Positions 1-7,974 of a DNA stretch of 12,904 nucleotides are shown one piece after another; the stretch's first letter is position 1; the number at the start of each line of letters is the position of its first letter. Origin of the DNA: Psilocybe azurescens. Lineage: Eukaryota; Basidiomycota; Agaricomycetes; Agaricales; Agrocybaceae. The notes under the pieces are model-generated. The model saw only the letters and a list, made by a program, of their open reading frames with translations. It ran no database searches and was not told the origin of the DNA. Location of the stretch: contig JAJIRX010001052.1 in assembly GCA_023853785.1 (NCBI GenBank), forward strand, positions 1-12,904. The letters run 5' to 3'. The position numbers and the translations under genes were made by a program.

Positions 1-497
1 TTATCGCCACTTTCAAGCTACACGACCTATAGTCAAAAAATATACTGGCTATGTCAAGTGCTGATATTTTTCTGGAGATACTAAGTAATTGTTTTATCCG
101 TTCTTGCGTTTGACTAGTATTGCGGGTCGGCTGTTGATCGCTACTGGCGACTTTGATTATACTTTCAGGCGAAATTGTGGTAAACTTCAGTTTTGATCTC
201 ACTGTCCAGAAACTATTGTTCACGGCGACTTATACAGGTTCAAATTTATTTTGGCACTTTGACTGTAATAGCCACCACGAAGGCAGAGTTCCTGTCTCCC
301 GTTGATGCCGCTACTAGGTTACTTAACCTCGCAAAGTCTTTCGATCATGATTCCCATTTGGTAGGTGTTGTACCTTCATTGGAGTGAAATGATAGTAGCG
401 TGAACCATGCTTGCTTTGTGGGGTATACGGCCCGTTAGATTCGAATCTGACAAAATAGAAGGTATTATTGTAAAGATGATAATTATTTGAAATTCAG
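1..497. other. Unassigned AT-rich left flank
   Basis: No coding region, RNA gene or repeat that I can support. Open frames here are short and overlap on both strands. A perfect 12-bp palindrome (AGATTCGAATCT, about 436-447) resembles a tRNA T-loop, but no cloverleaf can be built around it. Confidence 0.4.
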
Positions 498-769
498 GAG
501 CAGGAAATTGAGCGCCGTGAGCACCGGCGAAGACGATCAAAGTGCAAAGCAGATACACTCGACATTCGGACGGATGATTGTACTTTCCGAGAAGAAAGGT
601 AATTGTTGCTATAATATTCATCAAAACTAGCAAGCGGCATGTTAGCCTTCGAGTTGTCGGCGAGATTCATGGTTGCGGTGCATCGGGCGTTGTTCTTTGC
701 AGTGGTTTATATCTTCTTTTGTTTCACGCTGGGCTGGGCCAATGCTACTGGAGCTTGTATACTTTATGA
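498..769 (+). CDS. Possible last two exons of a plus-strand gene (weak)
   Basis: A stretch from 498 to 598 follows an AATTCAG acceptor and reads open as a charged, Arg/Glu-rich peptide (EQEIERREHRRRRSKC...). It ends at a GTAATT donor. Removing a 47-nt intron (599-645, ending GTTAG) joins in phase to 646-769, which encodes a hydrophobic tail (LYLLLFHAGLGQ) and stops at TGA. The phases agree, but I found no upstream exon and recognise no family. The second half lies inside the segmental duplication, and its counterpart near 10480-10600 has a one-base indel that breaks the same frame, so selection on this frame is doubtful. It could be chance. Confidence 0.15.
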
Positions 770-876
770 AACAATCTGAGCTATCGGCAATGTGTAGCAT
801 GTCTTCAATAAAATTCCAAATCCAACTTTCTTCAGTGTCAATGTCGTGAGATGAAGTTAATTGTCCCATGGATCCA

Positions 877-1225
877 AAGGAGGACTCCGATAACGAATGG
901 AACTATGCCAGTACTCTATAGTACGACCAAAGCCTACCGTTAGATAGGATAATAATTGAACATATAGATATGAATACGAGAAGCGCAGCGGCGTGCCACC
1001 AGAGCTCGGCAGCCTTGAGAGATTATCGAGGGATTATCAATAAATAAAAGTCTACATATACTTTAAGACGGATGGATCAATGGACGGATTCAACGCATCC
1101 CTTTCACCCTTTGTTGGGTTAGCAGGTAGTATCAGCTGTGTTGCACTGTATCCCGTATTACACTCTGTATTATACTCAACATAAGCGCAACACAGTCCAC
1201 AACGACATATCCCGACATCAGTCAT
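877..1225. other. Segment present only in duplication copy 1
   Basis: Alignment with copy 2 jumps from 876/10708 to about 1226/10730, so these roughly 350 bases are an insertion in copy 1 or a deletion in copy 2. The segment is moderately AT-rich and carries AATAAATAAA near 1038-1047. I see no terminal inverted repeats, clear target-site duplication or coding potential. Confidence 0.5.
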
Positions 1226-1439
1226 CGAACATCGGGCGGACACATGCATGCATATACGTACTACCCGCTCTCACGTCCGAAATACTCATCCAACTCAAAG
1301 AGCTTAGAGCTTACCGCCAGAGGTCCTCACAGTCTTCAATCCGAACGAGCAATCACATCCAAATGACATGGCACGCTGCACGCTGCACACAGCATACTGC
1401 AAACGCACGCGCTTCATATCACATCTGAATCACACATCA

Positions 1440-1895
1440 TCGTATCACAATCAAAGATCAAGAACTAAAAGAAAGAAATACGATTCCAAAACACAGCGCA
1501 ACAAAATAGGGCTACAATATTCCAAACACATAGTTAACTAACGGCAGACAGAAATCTAACGTTATAGGTACAGTACAATAATATATGCCATGATACGAGC
1601 GGGGAATGGGAGTTACGAAACACAAGACGAGGGTGGAGAATGGTTTTGAGTGACAAATCACGAAGCGGGGCAGAAGCAACACAGAAAGAAGTAAAGTAAG
1701 GTGTAAGGCTACATTTAGATATAATCAGAAACGAGAAAGAGACAAGACAAGACAACGGGAGGGAAAACGAAAAAAGAACAAAAAAGGAGAGAAAATTGTA
1801 CTAGCCGATGATGTGTAAGCGGTTTATGTGTGTATGCGTGTATATGAAGCGGCAATAAAAGAGAAAGGAGGAAGGAAGGAGGTATATCAGCACTT
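1440..1895. other. Purine-rich tract, likely 3' flank of the minus-strand gene
   Basis: The plus strand is strongly A/G-rich (for example about 1676-1800 and 1857-1882), so the minus strand is pyrimidine-rich. It lies downstream of the minus-strand low-complexity gene ending at 2263 and has a purine-rich equivalent at about 11130-11370. Short patches are strongly conserved between copies, including one starting GTGTAAGGCTACATTT near 1710. It probably represents 3' UTR and downstream sequence. No gene is seen. Confidence 0.4.
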
Positions 1896-2110
1896 AACCT
1901 TCATGCACGGGGACGATGACGGTGACGATGACAAACGACAAGGGGATAGGATAGGGCGGTGAACGAGGGTGATTGAATAAATAGATGCAGGCGATGTAAA
2001 TTTAAAGTAAAACTGGACTGAACACGCCGACGAGAAGGAGGGACGACGGTGGCGATGGCGATAACAGGGCTGATAATCGAACGGAGGCACGGCCTAGCCA
2101 AATACGAAAT

Positions 2111-2160
2111 GAACACATCACATACACAAACACATACACAAGCACAAACACAGACACAAA
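2111..2160. repeat. Imperfect CA-rich microsatellite
   Basis: Irregular CACA/CAAACA repeats. They generate artificial Cys-Val-Cys or Thr-His-Thr open frames on the two strands, which I do not treat as genes. Copy 2 has only a very short equivalent near 11548-11580. Confidence 0.75.
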
Positions 2161-2361
2161 GCGCGCGCCGCGAAAGCAAAGAAAGCAAACAGCGCGGGGC
2201 AAAACGACAGCGACAGCGAGGGGGCATCCATATCCACATCCTGCAAAGAGCGAGTAAAGGGTCTATGCAGTGGCCGCATAATACCCGCCCTCTCCCCAAA
2301 CGTCCCATGCTCAGGCTCATTGTTCTTCACAACAGGATCCACATCCACGTCGTAGGTATCC

Positions 2362-2386
2362 CTGCTGGTGCTGGTGCTGGTGCTGG
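2362..2386. repeat. CTGGTG hexanucleotide repeat (Gln-His coding)
   Basis: About four tandem units on the plus strand. On the minus strand they encode alternating Gln-His near the C-terminus of the low-complexity gene. Copy 2 has separate poly-Gln and poly-His runs at the same place (about 11746-11775). Confidence 0.8.
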
Positions 2387-2662
2387 GCTACATCACAAGC
2401 GGACTCCGGCGTTGCGTAAAGCCCATCCCCATCGACGTCAAAATGCATGTACGTGCTCATACCGAGGCTGTCCATCCTCCCTCATCTGTCTTATACTCGT
2501 ACTCACATTCCTACTGTTCTCGACACCGTCATTGGCCATCGCCTGACAAACCTGCACCCATATAGGCCGGTGTATCGGCAGTACTTGTGTGGGCGAGTTA
2601 TCGCGCAGATTAACTGGCATATCTATGCGCGCTGGGAGAGCTTGTTCGGCGTGATCGTGATG

Positions 2663-2694
2663 CCCAATCCCAATCCCAATCCCAATCCCAATCC
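2663..2694. repeat. CCCAAT hexanucleotide repeat (Leu-Gly coding)
   Basis: Five complete CCCAAT units. On the minus strand they encode an alternating Leu-Gly run within the low-complexity gene. Copy 2 has only about three degenerate units at about 12104-12123, so the repeat number changed after duplication in multiples of six bases. Confidence 0.85.
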
Positions 2695-3558
2695 GAGTGA
2701 ATGTGAATGCGAGTGGGAAGGTGGAGTATCGTGGACGTCCGAATTCGAAGAAGAGTTGGAGGTGGAAGAAGCCGATTCCGCCTCCTTCCCGAACGATAAA
2801 TCGGAGAACAAGCCAAACTCGATGTCCGGGAGCGGGTGTGGGTCCCTCTCCACTTGCATTCCTCCGTCCATCCCCATTCCCATGTACCCCGTGCCATTGG
2901 AATTGGAATAGTCAAAGCCCCCATAGAAAGAGGCATCGTCCACGCGTGCATCAACACGCCTTGCGTACTCGACACCCTTCCCTGCCTGAGTTCGAGGGAG
3001 GAGCGCGGGGTGGCTTGGGTCGCGAATTGAAGAGGAGATACGCTTGTCCTCCTCGTCCTTGCTAGGCTTATCCCTGCTGTACGTGCGTCTGCTGTTGCAG
3101 AGCGTGGGAAGCGTGAAGAGAGTGGGAGCGATGATGGAGTGAGGCGTGTTGTGGGACGGGGGTGGAACAGCTGCGTTTGAGGTTGTGATTGAGGGAAGAA
3201 CGACGTTGCAGCGGGCGTGAACCCTGTTATGGGCGCAAATTGATACTCTCTTGTGCTTGGCGTCGTATGCTCGGAAGAGGAAGATGCGAACGGATTTGTG
3301 AACTGTTCCTCCTGTTGCTGTTACTGTTGTTGTTGTTGGAAAGGGAAATCCTCCTAGTTACAGTTAATCCGCGCGATGGGCGCGACGGGCAACGCTGCGC
3401 ACGAGAGCTGGGGGACACTTGAGATCGCGATTCCACTCCCATTGGAATAGGACACGTAGGATTACCACTTGTTCGGGAGGGGCACAGAGGATGACCGGCG
3501 GTGGTACATCGCCAGTGGATGCAGGTGCAGGTGGGCGAGGGTGTCCATGTCGGGCGGG

Positions 3559-3597
3559 ATGCCCATGCCCATGCCCATGTTGGTGTTGGTGTTCATG
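3559..3597. repeat. ATGCCC and TTGGTG hexanucleotide repeats
   Basis: Three ATGCCC units are followed by TTGGTG-type units. On the minus strand they encode the Asn-Thr and Met-Gly dipeptide runs near the N-terminus of the low-complexity gene. Confidence 0.8.
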
Positions 3598-3671
3598 CCA
3601 TGGTGCATGAAGGACGAGGAGTACAAGTTCCCAGCCATAGAGAACGCATGCGCGTGTTGCGAGACGAGCAT

Positions 3672-4030
3672 GTGCAGCGTTTACTCCTGCCCCTGCACAG
3701 TGCAAACCCCACCCACAAAGTTCTGCTCATCCCCTCGCCCTCGCCCTCGCCCTCGTCCGCGACAAGCCCCATCTCAAGTTCGAGTTCGAGCTACTCAAGC
3801 TCATACTCGTTCATTATCTCCAGCGCTCGATCCCATTCGCGCTCAAGACTGCGCGCGCGAGCTCCTTGTCCTTTTATCCTCGAGGAGCAGATGAGTGACC
3901 TCGTCGCACCGACGCTCGTCTTCCGCTGTTGTGCGTTATTTTGTTTTACGCTTGGTGTTCGTGTCGTGGCAGTCCTTGGAAGACGAGTGTTCCAGATATC
4001 ATCCTCCTTTCGACATTACATTCGTACATA
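3672..4030 (-). promoter_or_regulatory. Putative leader and promoter region of low-complexity gene copy 1
   Basis: This is the sequence upstream of the chosen ATG at 3671. It contains a CCCTCG hexanucleotide repeat (four units, 3732-3755) and, on the minus strand, a TATA-like GATAAAAG at 3871-3878, about 200 bases before the ATG. A TATA element at that distance would leave a leader of roughly 170 bases. Open frames here are compositional artefacts of the repeats. No homologous region is visible because copy 2 leaves the window first. Confidence 0.25.
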
Positions 4031-4413
4031 ATCTGTAAAATATCCTAAAAGAACAAAGACTCAGCGCTGCCCAATCCTTGCATGTGATTCCTCCCATATC
4101 ACACGCCCACAGAGTAGACCTGATCCATGCCTAACATGAGCGTGCGACATTCTATTCAATTCTGACCTTCCACTGAGACGATTCGGATTTTGAATCGAAG
4201 GAAGAATCCGATCAGCCTTTATCAGTCCGCCGTGTTTCTAGTATAATTAGATCCCCACAAGCTAGACATATGTGAAATGTAAGTGGTGTAAGCACCCTAG
4301 TCAACACGCCTTCTGTAAAACATTCCTTCTTTTTTGGAAAACGTCCATCCGCATTTCAAGTAGATCTGCTTTGTACTTTACATGCATACATACATATCTA
4401 TTTACAGCTTTGA
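4031..4413. other. Unassigned intergenic sequence
   Basis: AT-richer than the preceding block. I see no convincing exon, RNA gene or repeat. It lies between the upstream side of the copy 1 gene and the 3' side of the HNH-like gene. Confidence 0.4.
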
Positions 4414-4794
4414 TTATGCTGCCGGTGGCAGTTTGTCAATGGACAGTTCAGAGCACAAACAGGGTCTTATTTCTGGATCGTCGAAGGCGGGTTCGAACAG
4501 ACATCCCATCCAGCTAAGAGTGGAAGTGTATTGTGATGACCAGCTGCCGAGCCGCGGGTTTGATGTGGGCTCTGTCTCAGACGTCTGCGATGCAGTGTTC
4601 AAGGTGATTGAGGTTGTGGGTTGGCTGAGAGAATAGGTATGGAAAGAGTGAGAATCGGAAGAGCTAAAGGTTTGGCTATCTTGCAATGCTGGTTGATCGT
4701 GTCCGTTTATTAAAATGTGAGGCGACAATTCCATACTTATCGCCCGTGGCAATACCTTGAGACGAGCGGGGCATTGGAGTTCTATTTTATTCAT
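4414..4794 (-). CDS. Hypothetical Ser/Thr/Pro-rich open frame (weak)
   Basis: An uninterrupted frame of about 126 codons starts at the ATG at 4794 and ends LPPAA. It is rich in Ser, Thr and Pro (SQTSETEPTSNP) and has no recognisable domain, signal peptide or membrane segment. It begins about 45 bases after the stop of the HNH-like gene on the same strand, so it may simply be that gene's 3' flank. I found no second copy in the window to test conservation. Confidence 0.15.
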   Translation of the reverse strand: MNKIELQCPARLKVLPRAISMELSPHILINGHDQPALQDSQTFSSSDSHSFHTYSLSQPTTSITLNTASQTSETEPTSNPRLGSWSSQYTSTLSWMGCLFEPAFDDPEIRPCLCSELSIDKLPPAA

Positions 4795-4838
4795 CAACTC
4801 ATTACTATCAGTCTCATTTTAAAACAAAAACTACGATA

Positions 4839-6192
4839 TTAGACGCTCCAGTGACGCCTGCCGACTATCTGTTGACTAAGCATGAAAGAGGTGTGCAGCC
4901 AAAAATCCGCAGATGTTCCATCCGGTTCCATGCCATCCCTGTACCTGGCTACCTTTCCAAAGAAATTGTAAACGTTGGCCAGGTGTGCGACTCGACAAAT
5001 AGACGCGTGAAATCTCAGGAATACCGGGTCGGGTAGGGGCATATCAGTGCTCGTAGTGAAAGTAAAGACATGAGGCTTTGGGATATCTTCCATCACGCCG
5101 CAGCGGCGGAGCGTCAGGACTGTATACGTGTTTGGCGTTTCCTGAGAGACAAATGCGGAAGTGAGCTAAATTTGTGATAAATTTCCACAACAAGGACTTA
5201 CTGGTACTTCCTCGAACCACAAGTATAATCTGTAAAAATTCTCGAGCGAGCATTGTCAATGTCAGTGCATTTGAGAGCCGATAAGCCTTGTCGCCGCTGA
5301 GCTCGACAGCAACATCTATCCCGCTAAAACCTTTCACGATGCTTCCCAGACTCTTGGAATGCGCAGTCTGAATCTCAAGTTGGTAAGCTTTCATGATTTC
5401 GTACTTGCGCATATCATAACGACATACCGTAGGGTATCCATATTCCTCTGGATTAAGGTCCCAGTTGACTGAAGGAGGAATGACGAGGCAGAGCCTTGTT
5501 AAAGTAAGATTAAAAGGCCGATCGCCCATGCATGCCTTTGCTTGAGGAGTCGTCATCTTCTCGAAGCACTCTTCATCTGGAAGGCCAGACAGCATGCACG
5601 AGAATCCATCCCGATGCAGGGCCTTCAAAAGTGTTAACGTATCTGTCATGAAATGCATCCTACGTATAATACAATCTTACCGATCTCCTAGATGTGATTT
5701 CGTCTGTCGGTTCAGCTTCAGGTGCGACCCTCACATACTCGTTGTCTATATGGTGCTCAATTTCATTATCGGCAAACTCGTCGGTCGGTCGGTTGACTGA
5801 ATGTTTGGGAAATGTGTCAGGTTGTACATGGGAGGTACGACGCAGAATGAAGTCGGCTTACAGATACCGAATATATAGTAAACATAAAACTCAGCTAGTA
5901 GATTTGCATCTTCTTTCTTGGCGATGCACTCCACGATTTCACAGGAAATGAAGGTTCGTCCGCTGGTGGAAGGTGCTTCAAGGATCATATATCCAAGTAC
6001 ACGAGAGTACATCAGCAACTTCTCGTCCTCACCCGCCTCAGCCTCCATCTGACGGCAGTACTCGTAGGCACTGTGCCACAACGTGGAGTCGGCTCCATCA
6101 AAATTGGTGAGAGGAAGGGGACATTCTCGGGAAATAGCTGAATTGAAGGTTGGTGGATTTTTGGCTCTGTCCCATTGTTGGGTGCGTCTTTG
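4839..6192 (-). pseudogene. HNH_2-like nuclease-family protein, five exons, degenerate
   Basis: The order of conserved blocks matches fungal HNH_2 (PF13391-type) proteins: PLPL near the start, RVLGYMILEAPS, ALHRDGFSCMLSG, CLVIPPSVN, RLSNALTL, LYLWFEEVP, then MPLPDPVFLRFHASICRVAHL and SADF near the end. Exons fitting in phase are 6192-5868, 5796-5681, 5622-5428, 5367-5202 and 5141-4839 (TAA). The introns are 71, 58, 60 and 60 nt, and the donors read GTATCT, GTAAGA, GTATGT and GTAAGT. Exon 4 has 166 bases where 165 are needed. The frame switches at a T5 run (5234-5238), so one extra T breaks the gene. The family's AH in the CAHIIP block is LV here, and the His pair after the NxLTL block is replaced by TMLAREF, so nuclease activity would be lost even without the frameshift. 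The start is unresolved: an in-frame TAG lies at 6195-6193 and the exon has no ATG. The ATG at 6233 is in another frame. Joined length is about 370 residues, near family size. Confidence 0.7.
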
Positions 6193-6645
6193 CTAGCCAG
6201 GCTATGCTGCGTCCCATATGATGGCACGAACATGTTCGAAAAGTGATAATCCAAGTGCTTCCTTTCAGTTTTAAACTGGCAAATAAGTGAGACAATTGAA
6301 CATGATTGGAGCTGGATCAGTCTTTCAGTTGTAATTTACGTCTATTTGTGTACAGGTGGCCGAAACAAATAAACTCAAGCCAGAACGTCTTGAATGACCT
6401 TCGACAGATGTCCATACTGATGCATTTATCTTCCTGCCAAATTATCCGCGAAAACGTCTGACTTGTAGCTACTGGGGTAACCGTCAAGCGCTGTATGCCT
6501 GCTTTCCATGGATTGCATTTGTCATTGTTTCCGAAGAGCAGCGGCTTACACTTCGTGCGTTCTTCTCTTTGGCCGTTCAGATAATATGTGTTTGATCCGA
6601 GGTACGATATAATTGCGCACAATCTACGGGTTTAAAAACTGAGCA
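6193..6645. other. Upstream side of the HNH-like gene, unassigned
   Basis: It must contain the missing 5' end of the HNH-like gene if that gene was ever complete. A minus-strand frame from 6622 to 6317 is open for about 100 codons but has no ATG at its start and no recognisable motif. A plausible donor (GTAAGC) occurs inside it near 6549. I cannot assemble a gene. Confidence 0.3.
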
Positions 6646-6809
6646 TCATAATGTGTATGGTAACGTGGTATTAGCAGTGGTGTCATATTCACCAGGTCCA
6701 AGTATGCCCACAGTTCTCTTCTTTACCATTGCAACGGATTGGTGTGCCCATTGCTCACGATCAATCGGTAATTTATCGTCGCTAAGGTTGAGATCCCATA
6801 GTAGCGGAA
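6646..6809 (-). CDS. Exon-like open stretch, family unknown (weak)
   Basis: After a GAGTCAG acceptor ending at 6810 the minus strand reads open for about 55 codons. The amino-acid composition looks protein-like (PLLWDLNLSDDKLPIDREQW, then KKRTVGILGPGEYDTT), and it stops at TGA (6648-6646). A possible upstream exon ends at a GTATTA donor near 6875 in a compatible phase, but that joining is one of several options. No homologue or domain is recognised. It may be a relic of a larger gene lying between 6300 and 7140 on the minus strand. Confidence 0.15.
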
Positions 6810-7183
6810 CTGACTCCAATTTTTATATTTACTTACCAACTTACCATTAATACCGACGCGAAATCAAATAATACGACATAAGAATCGAGACCTGGTGGGC
6901 GCCTTCGGAACCCGAGGGTTTCGTCGTGGCTTGTTCGAAATAGATCTAGGTATCTTTGATCTTAATTGCTTTTCTCGCAGTATGCATACACATAGAAGAT
7001 CCTATTCATTGATCATTTATCCTATCCTGAACGTTTATTCCCTCGTTGATGGCACCAATAACAAATCAGGAAATTATCTATGCGTAGTATTACGATTAGT
7101 CGATAATTGGGGTGAATCTTCCGCTGGTTTTGCTTAATAGAAGGACTGAGAGAAGCCGAATAGGCGACCGTGTCAGAAGTGAA

Positions 7184-7191
7184 TATAAAAG
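7184..7191 (+). promoter_or_regulatory. TATA-like element
   Basis: TATAAAAG lies 24 bases before the ATG at 7215 of the small spliced frame that follows. This spacing would put transcription start almost at the ATG, so it is only suggestive. Confidence 0.2.
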
Positions 7192-7214
7192 TTGCACCTC
7201 ATAGCGCATTTAGA

Positions 7215-7512
7215 ATGCGGTGCATCAGGAGAGATACGGTGGAAGTTCGGGGCTATGGGCAGAGGTATCACCTTTGGCATGCATTTGGCACTGCTTTCGA
7301 GCGGTGAGTCCATTAGTAGCATCTCTTGATCGTCTACTAAGAATTTATGCTGATCATACTTCTCTCACAGAATCTACCATATAGCTACACGCATTGCAAT
7401 ATTGATTCCTCTTACCCATTCTTTCCCCTGTGTTCGCAGCAGGCCTGCCCCTTCAAGTAATAACCACATCTCTCTTTTCCTGGAAGCCTGGCAAACATGG
7501 ACGGGCGCCTAA
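7215..7512 (+). CDS. Possible small two-exon gene, unknown product
   Basis: The ATG at 7215 opens a frame (MRCIRRDTVEVRGYGQ...) ending at a consensus GTGAGT donor (7304). A 67-nt intron ends in TCTCTCACAG (7370) with a CTGAT-like branch site about 20 bases before. Joining is in phase and runs to TAA at 7510-7512, giving 76 residues (last part HISLFLEAWQTWTGA). The splice signals are among the cleanest on the plus strand, and a TATA-like element precedes it. No family, signal peptide or conserved cysteine pattern is recognised, and a chance occurrence is quite possible. Confidence 0.2.
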
Positions 7513-7974
7513 GTGTGTGGTGAGACAGTGATTTGCCTCACTTTCCAATAACTGTGACAACTTATCCGGGCTGATATTCCAATACGACGATCTCTTTGCT
7601 GCTCTTTGTATATATAGCCACCGTTGCGATTAGTATACAGTATGCGTTGCTCTATGCAGAACTCGATGTCCCATCTCTCATCGCCTCACCTCCTTTCGAT
7701 ATTCGAAGTTCCTGGAGTGTCGACTCTCGAAGAGAGTCAGGCGATCGTGTGTTTAACCGCCGGAGGAGGAGTGGCGTTCTTCCTTCATATTTGAAGTTAT
7801 ATCTACTCTTTTCTACATGCTGCAACAGCGCGTTACAAGTATACAAGCACGATATCGCGAACGGCCTAACTTATGCTACGATTTACGCTCTTAATCTTGT
7901 CATGAACCGTCAAATCGTACCGTCCACTACTTGTATCAGAGTGCCTGATGTTGGTTGGAGTCAATTATTGTTAA
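7513..7974. other. Unassigned sequence downstream of the unknown minus-strand gene
   Basis: A plus-strand frame from 7596 to 8039 is open for 147 codons, but it begins at TTG, has its only ATGs far inside and overlaps the last exon of the better-supported minus-strand gene. I regard it as a shadow. Nothing else is supported. Confidence 0.35.

Larger units (their letters stand above)
632..3496. repeat. Segmental duplication, copy 1 (direct orientation)
   Basis: This block is collinear with 10466-12904. Clear matching segments are 655-876 with 10490-10708 (ending at a shared CCCATGGATCC), 1226-1440 with 10730-10940, the 3'-flank blocks near 1515-1620 with 10990-11090 and near 1700-1730 with 11203-11232, then the whole minus-strand gene. 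Divergence is substantial, with many substitutions and small indels, so the event is not recent. Copy 1 is longer, partly because of about 350 bp at 877-1225 that copy 2 lacks. The left boundary, about 632 against 10466, is approximate. The right boundary is unknown because copy 2 runs off the window. Confidence 0.85.
2263..3671 (-). pseudogene. Low-complexity Gln/His/Gly/Asn-rich protein, copy 1, decayed
   Basis: I do not recognise the family, and no DNA-binding or catalytic domain is visible. The start is taken as the ATG at 3671 (MLVSQHAHAF...), because an in-frame TAA lies just upstream. The first exon-like part is rich in Met-Gly, Asn-Thr and His-Leu repeats and reaches YHRRSSSVP. Comparison with copy 2 then shows an extra C near 3478, a TAA inside a Gln tract (about 3320) and another extra C near 3161. 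Further frame changes occur near 2625 and 2450, a 5-nt loss lies near 2355, and a missing base near the C-terminus precedes the matching end (EGGYYAATA, TAG at 2263). Conserved islands are EQFTNPFA, EYQFAP, FFPQ, RVDARVDDA, GFDY, GGMQVERDP, LFSDLSFG and DVDPVVKNN. The composition resembles disordered fungal regulators, but a function would be a guess. GC content is clearly above the central region. Confidence 0.7.

Noticed and set aside
384..455. Possible tRNA around a TTCGAA T-loop-like sequence
   Set aside because: The match is a simple palindrome. No acceptor stem, D-arm or anticodon arm can be formed at the required spacing.
642..869. 75-codon minus-strand frame beginning MGQLTSSHDIDTEE
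   Set aside because: Its counterpart in copy 2 (about 10700-10490) has indels that are not multiples of three and stops early, so there is no sign of coding conservation.
877..1225. Transposable element with terminal repeats
   Set aside because: I could not find inverted or direct terminal repeats or a target-site duplication at its edges, so I describe it only as a copy-specific segment.
1901..2320. Long minus-strand frame with alternating Cys-Val residues
   Set aside because: It is produced by the CA-rich microsatellite at 2111-2160 and by the biased composition of the flank. It crosses the end of the low-complexity gene and is not preserved in copy 2.
2049..2546. 165-codon plus-strand frame
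   Set aside because: It runs antisense to the low-complexity gene and its 3' flank. The Thr-His/Gln-Thr and Ala-Gly runs come from the repeats, and copy 2 does not keep the frame.
2263..3671. Naming the low-complexity gene as a transcription factor or mating-type gene
   Set aside because: No homeodomain, HMG box, zinc cluster or other DNA-binding motif is visible. Gln/His richness alone does not support a function.
4759..4783. Similarity to the conserved 3'-flank block near 1600 and 11065 (shared ACGAGCGGGG)
   Set aside because: Only about ten bases are identical and neighbouring sequence does not align, so chance is the simpler explanation.
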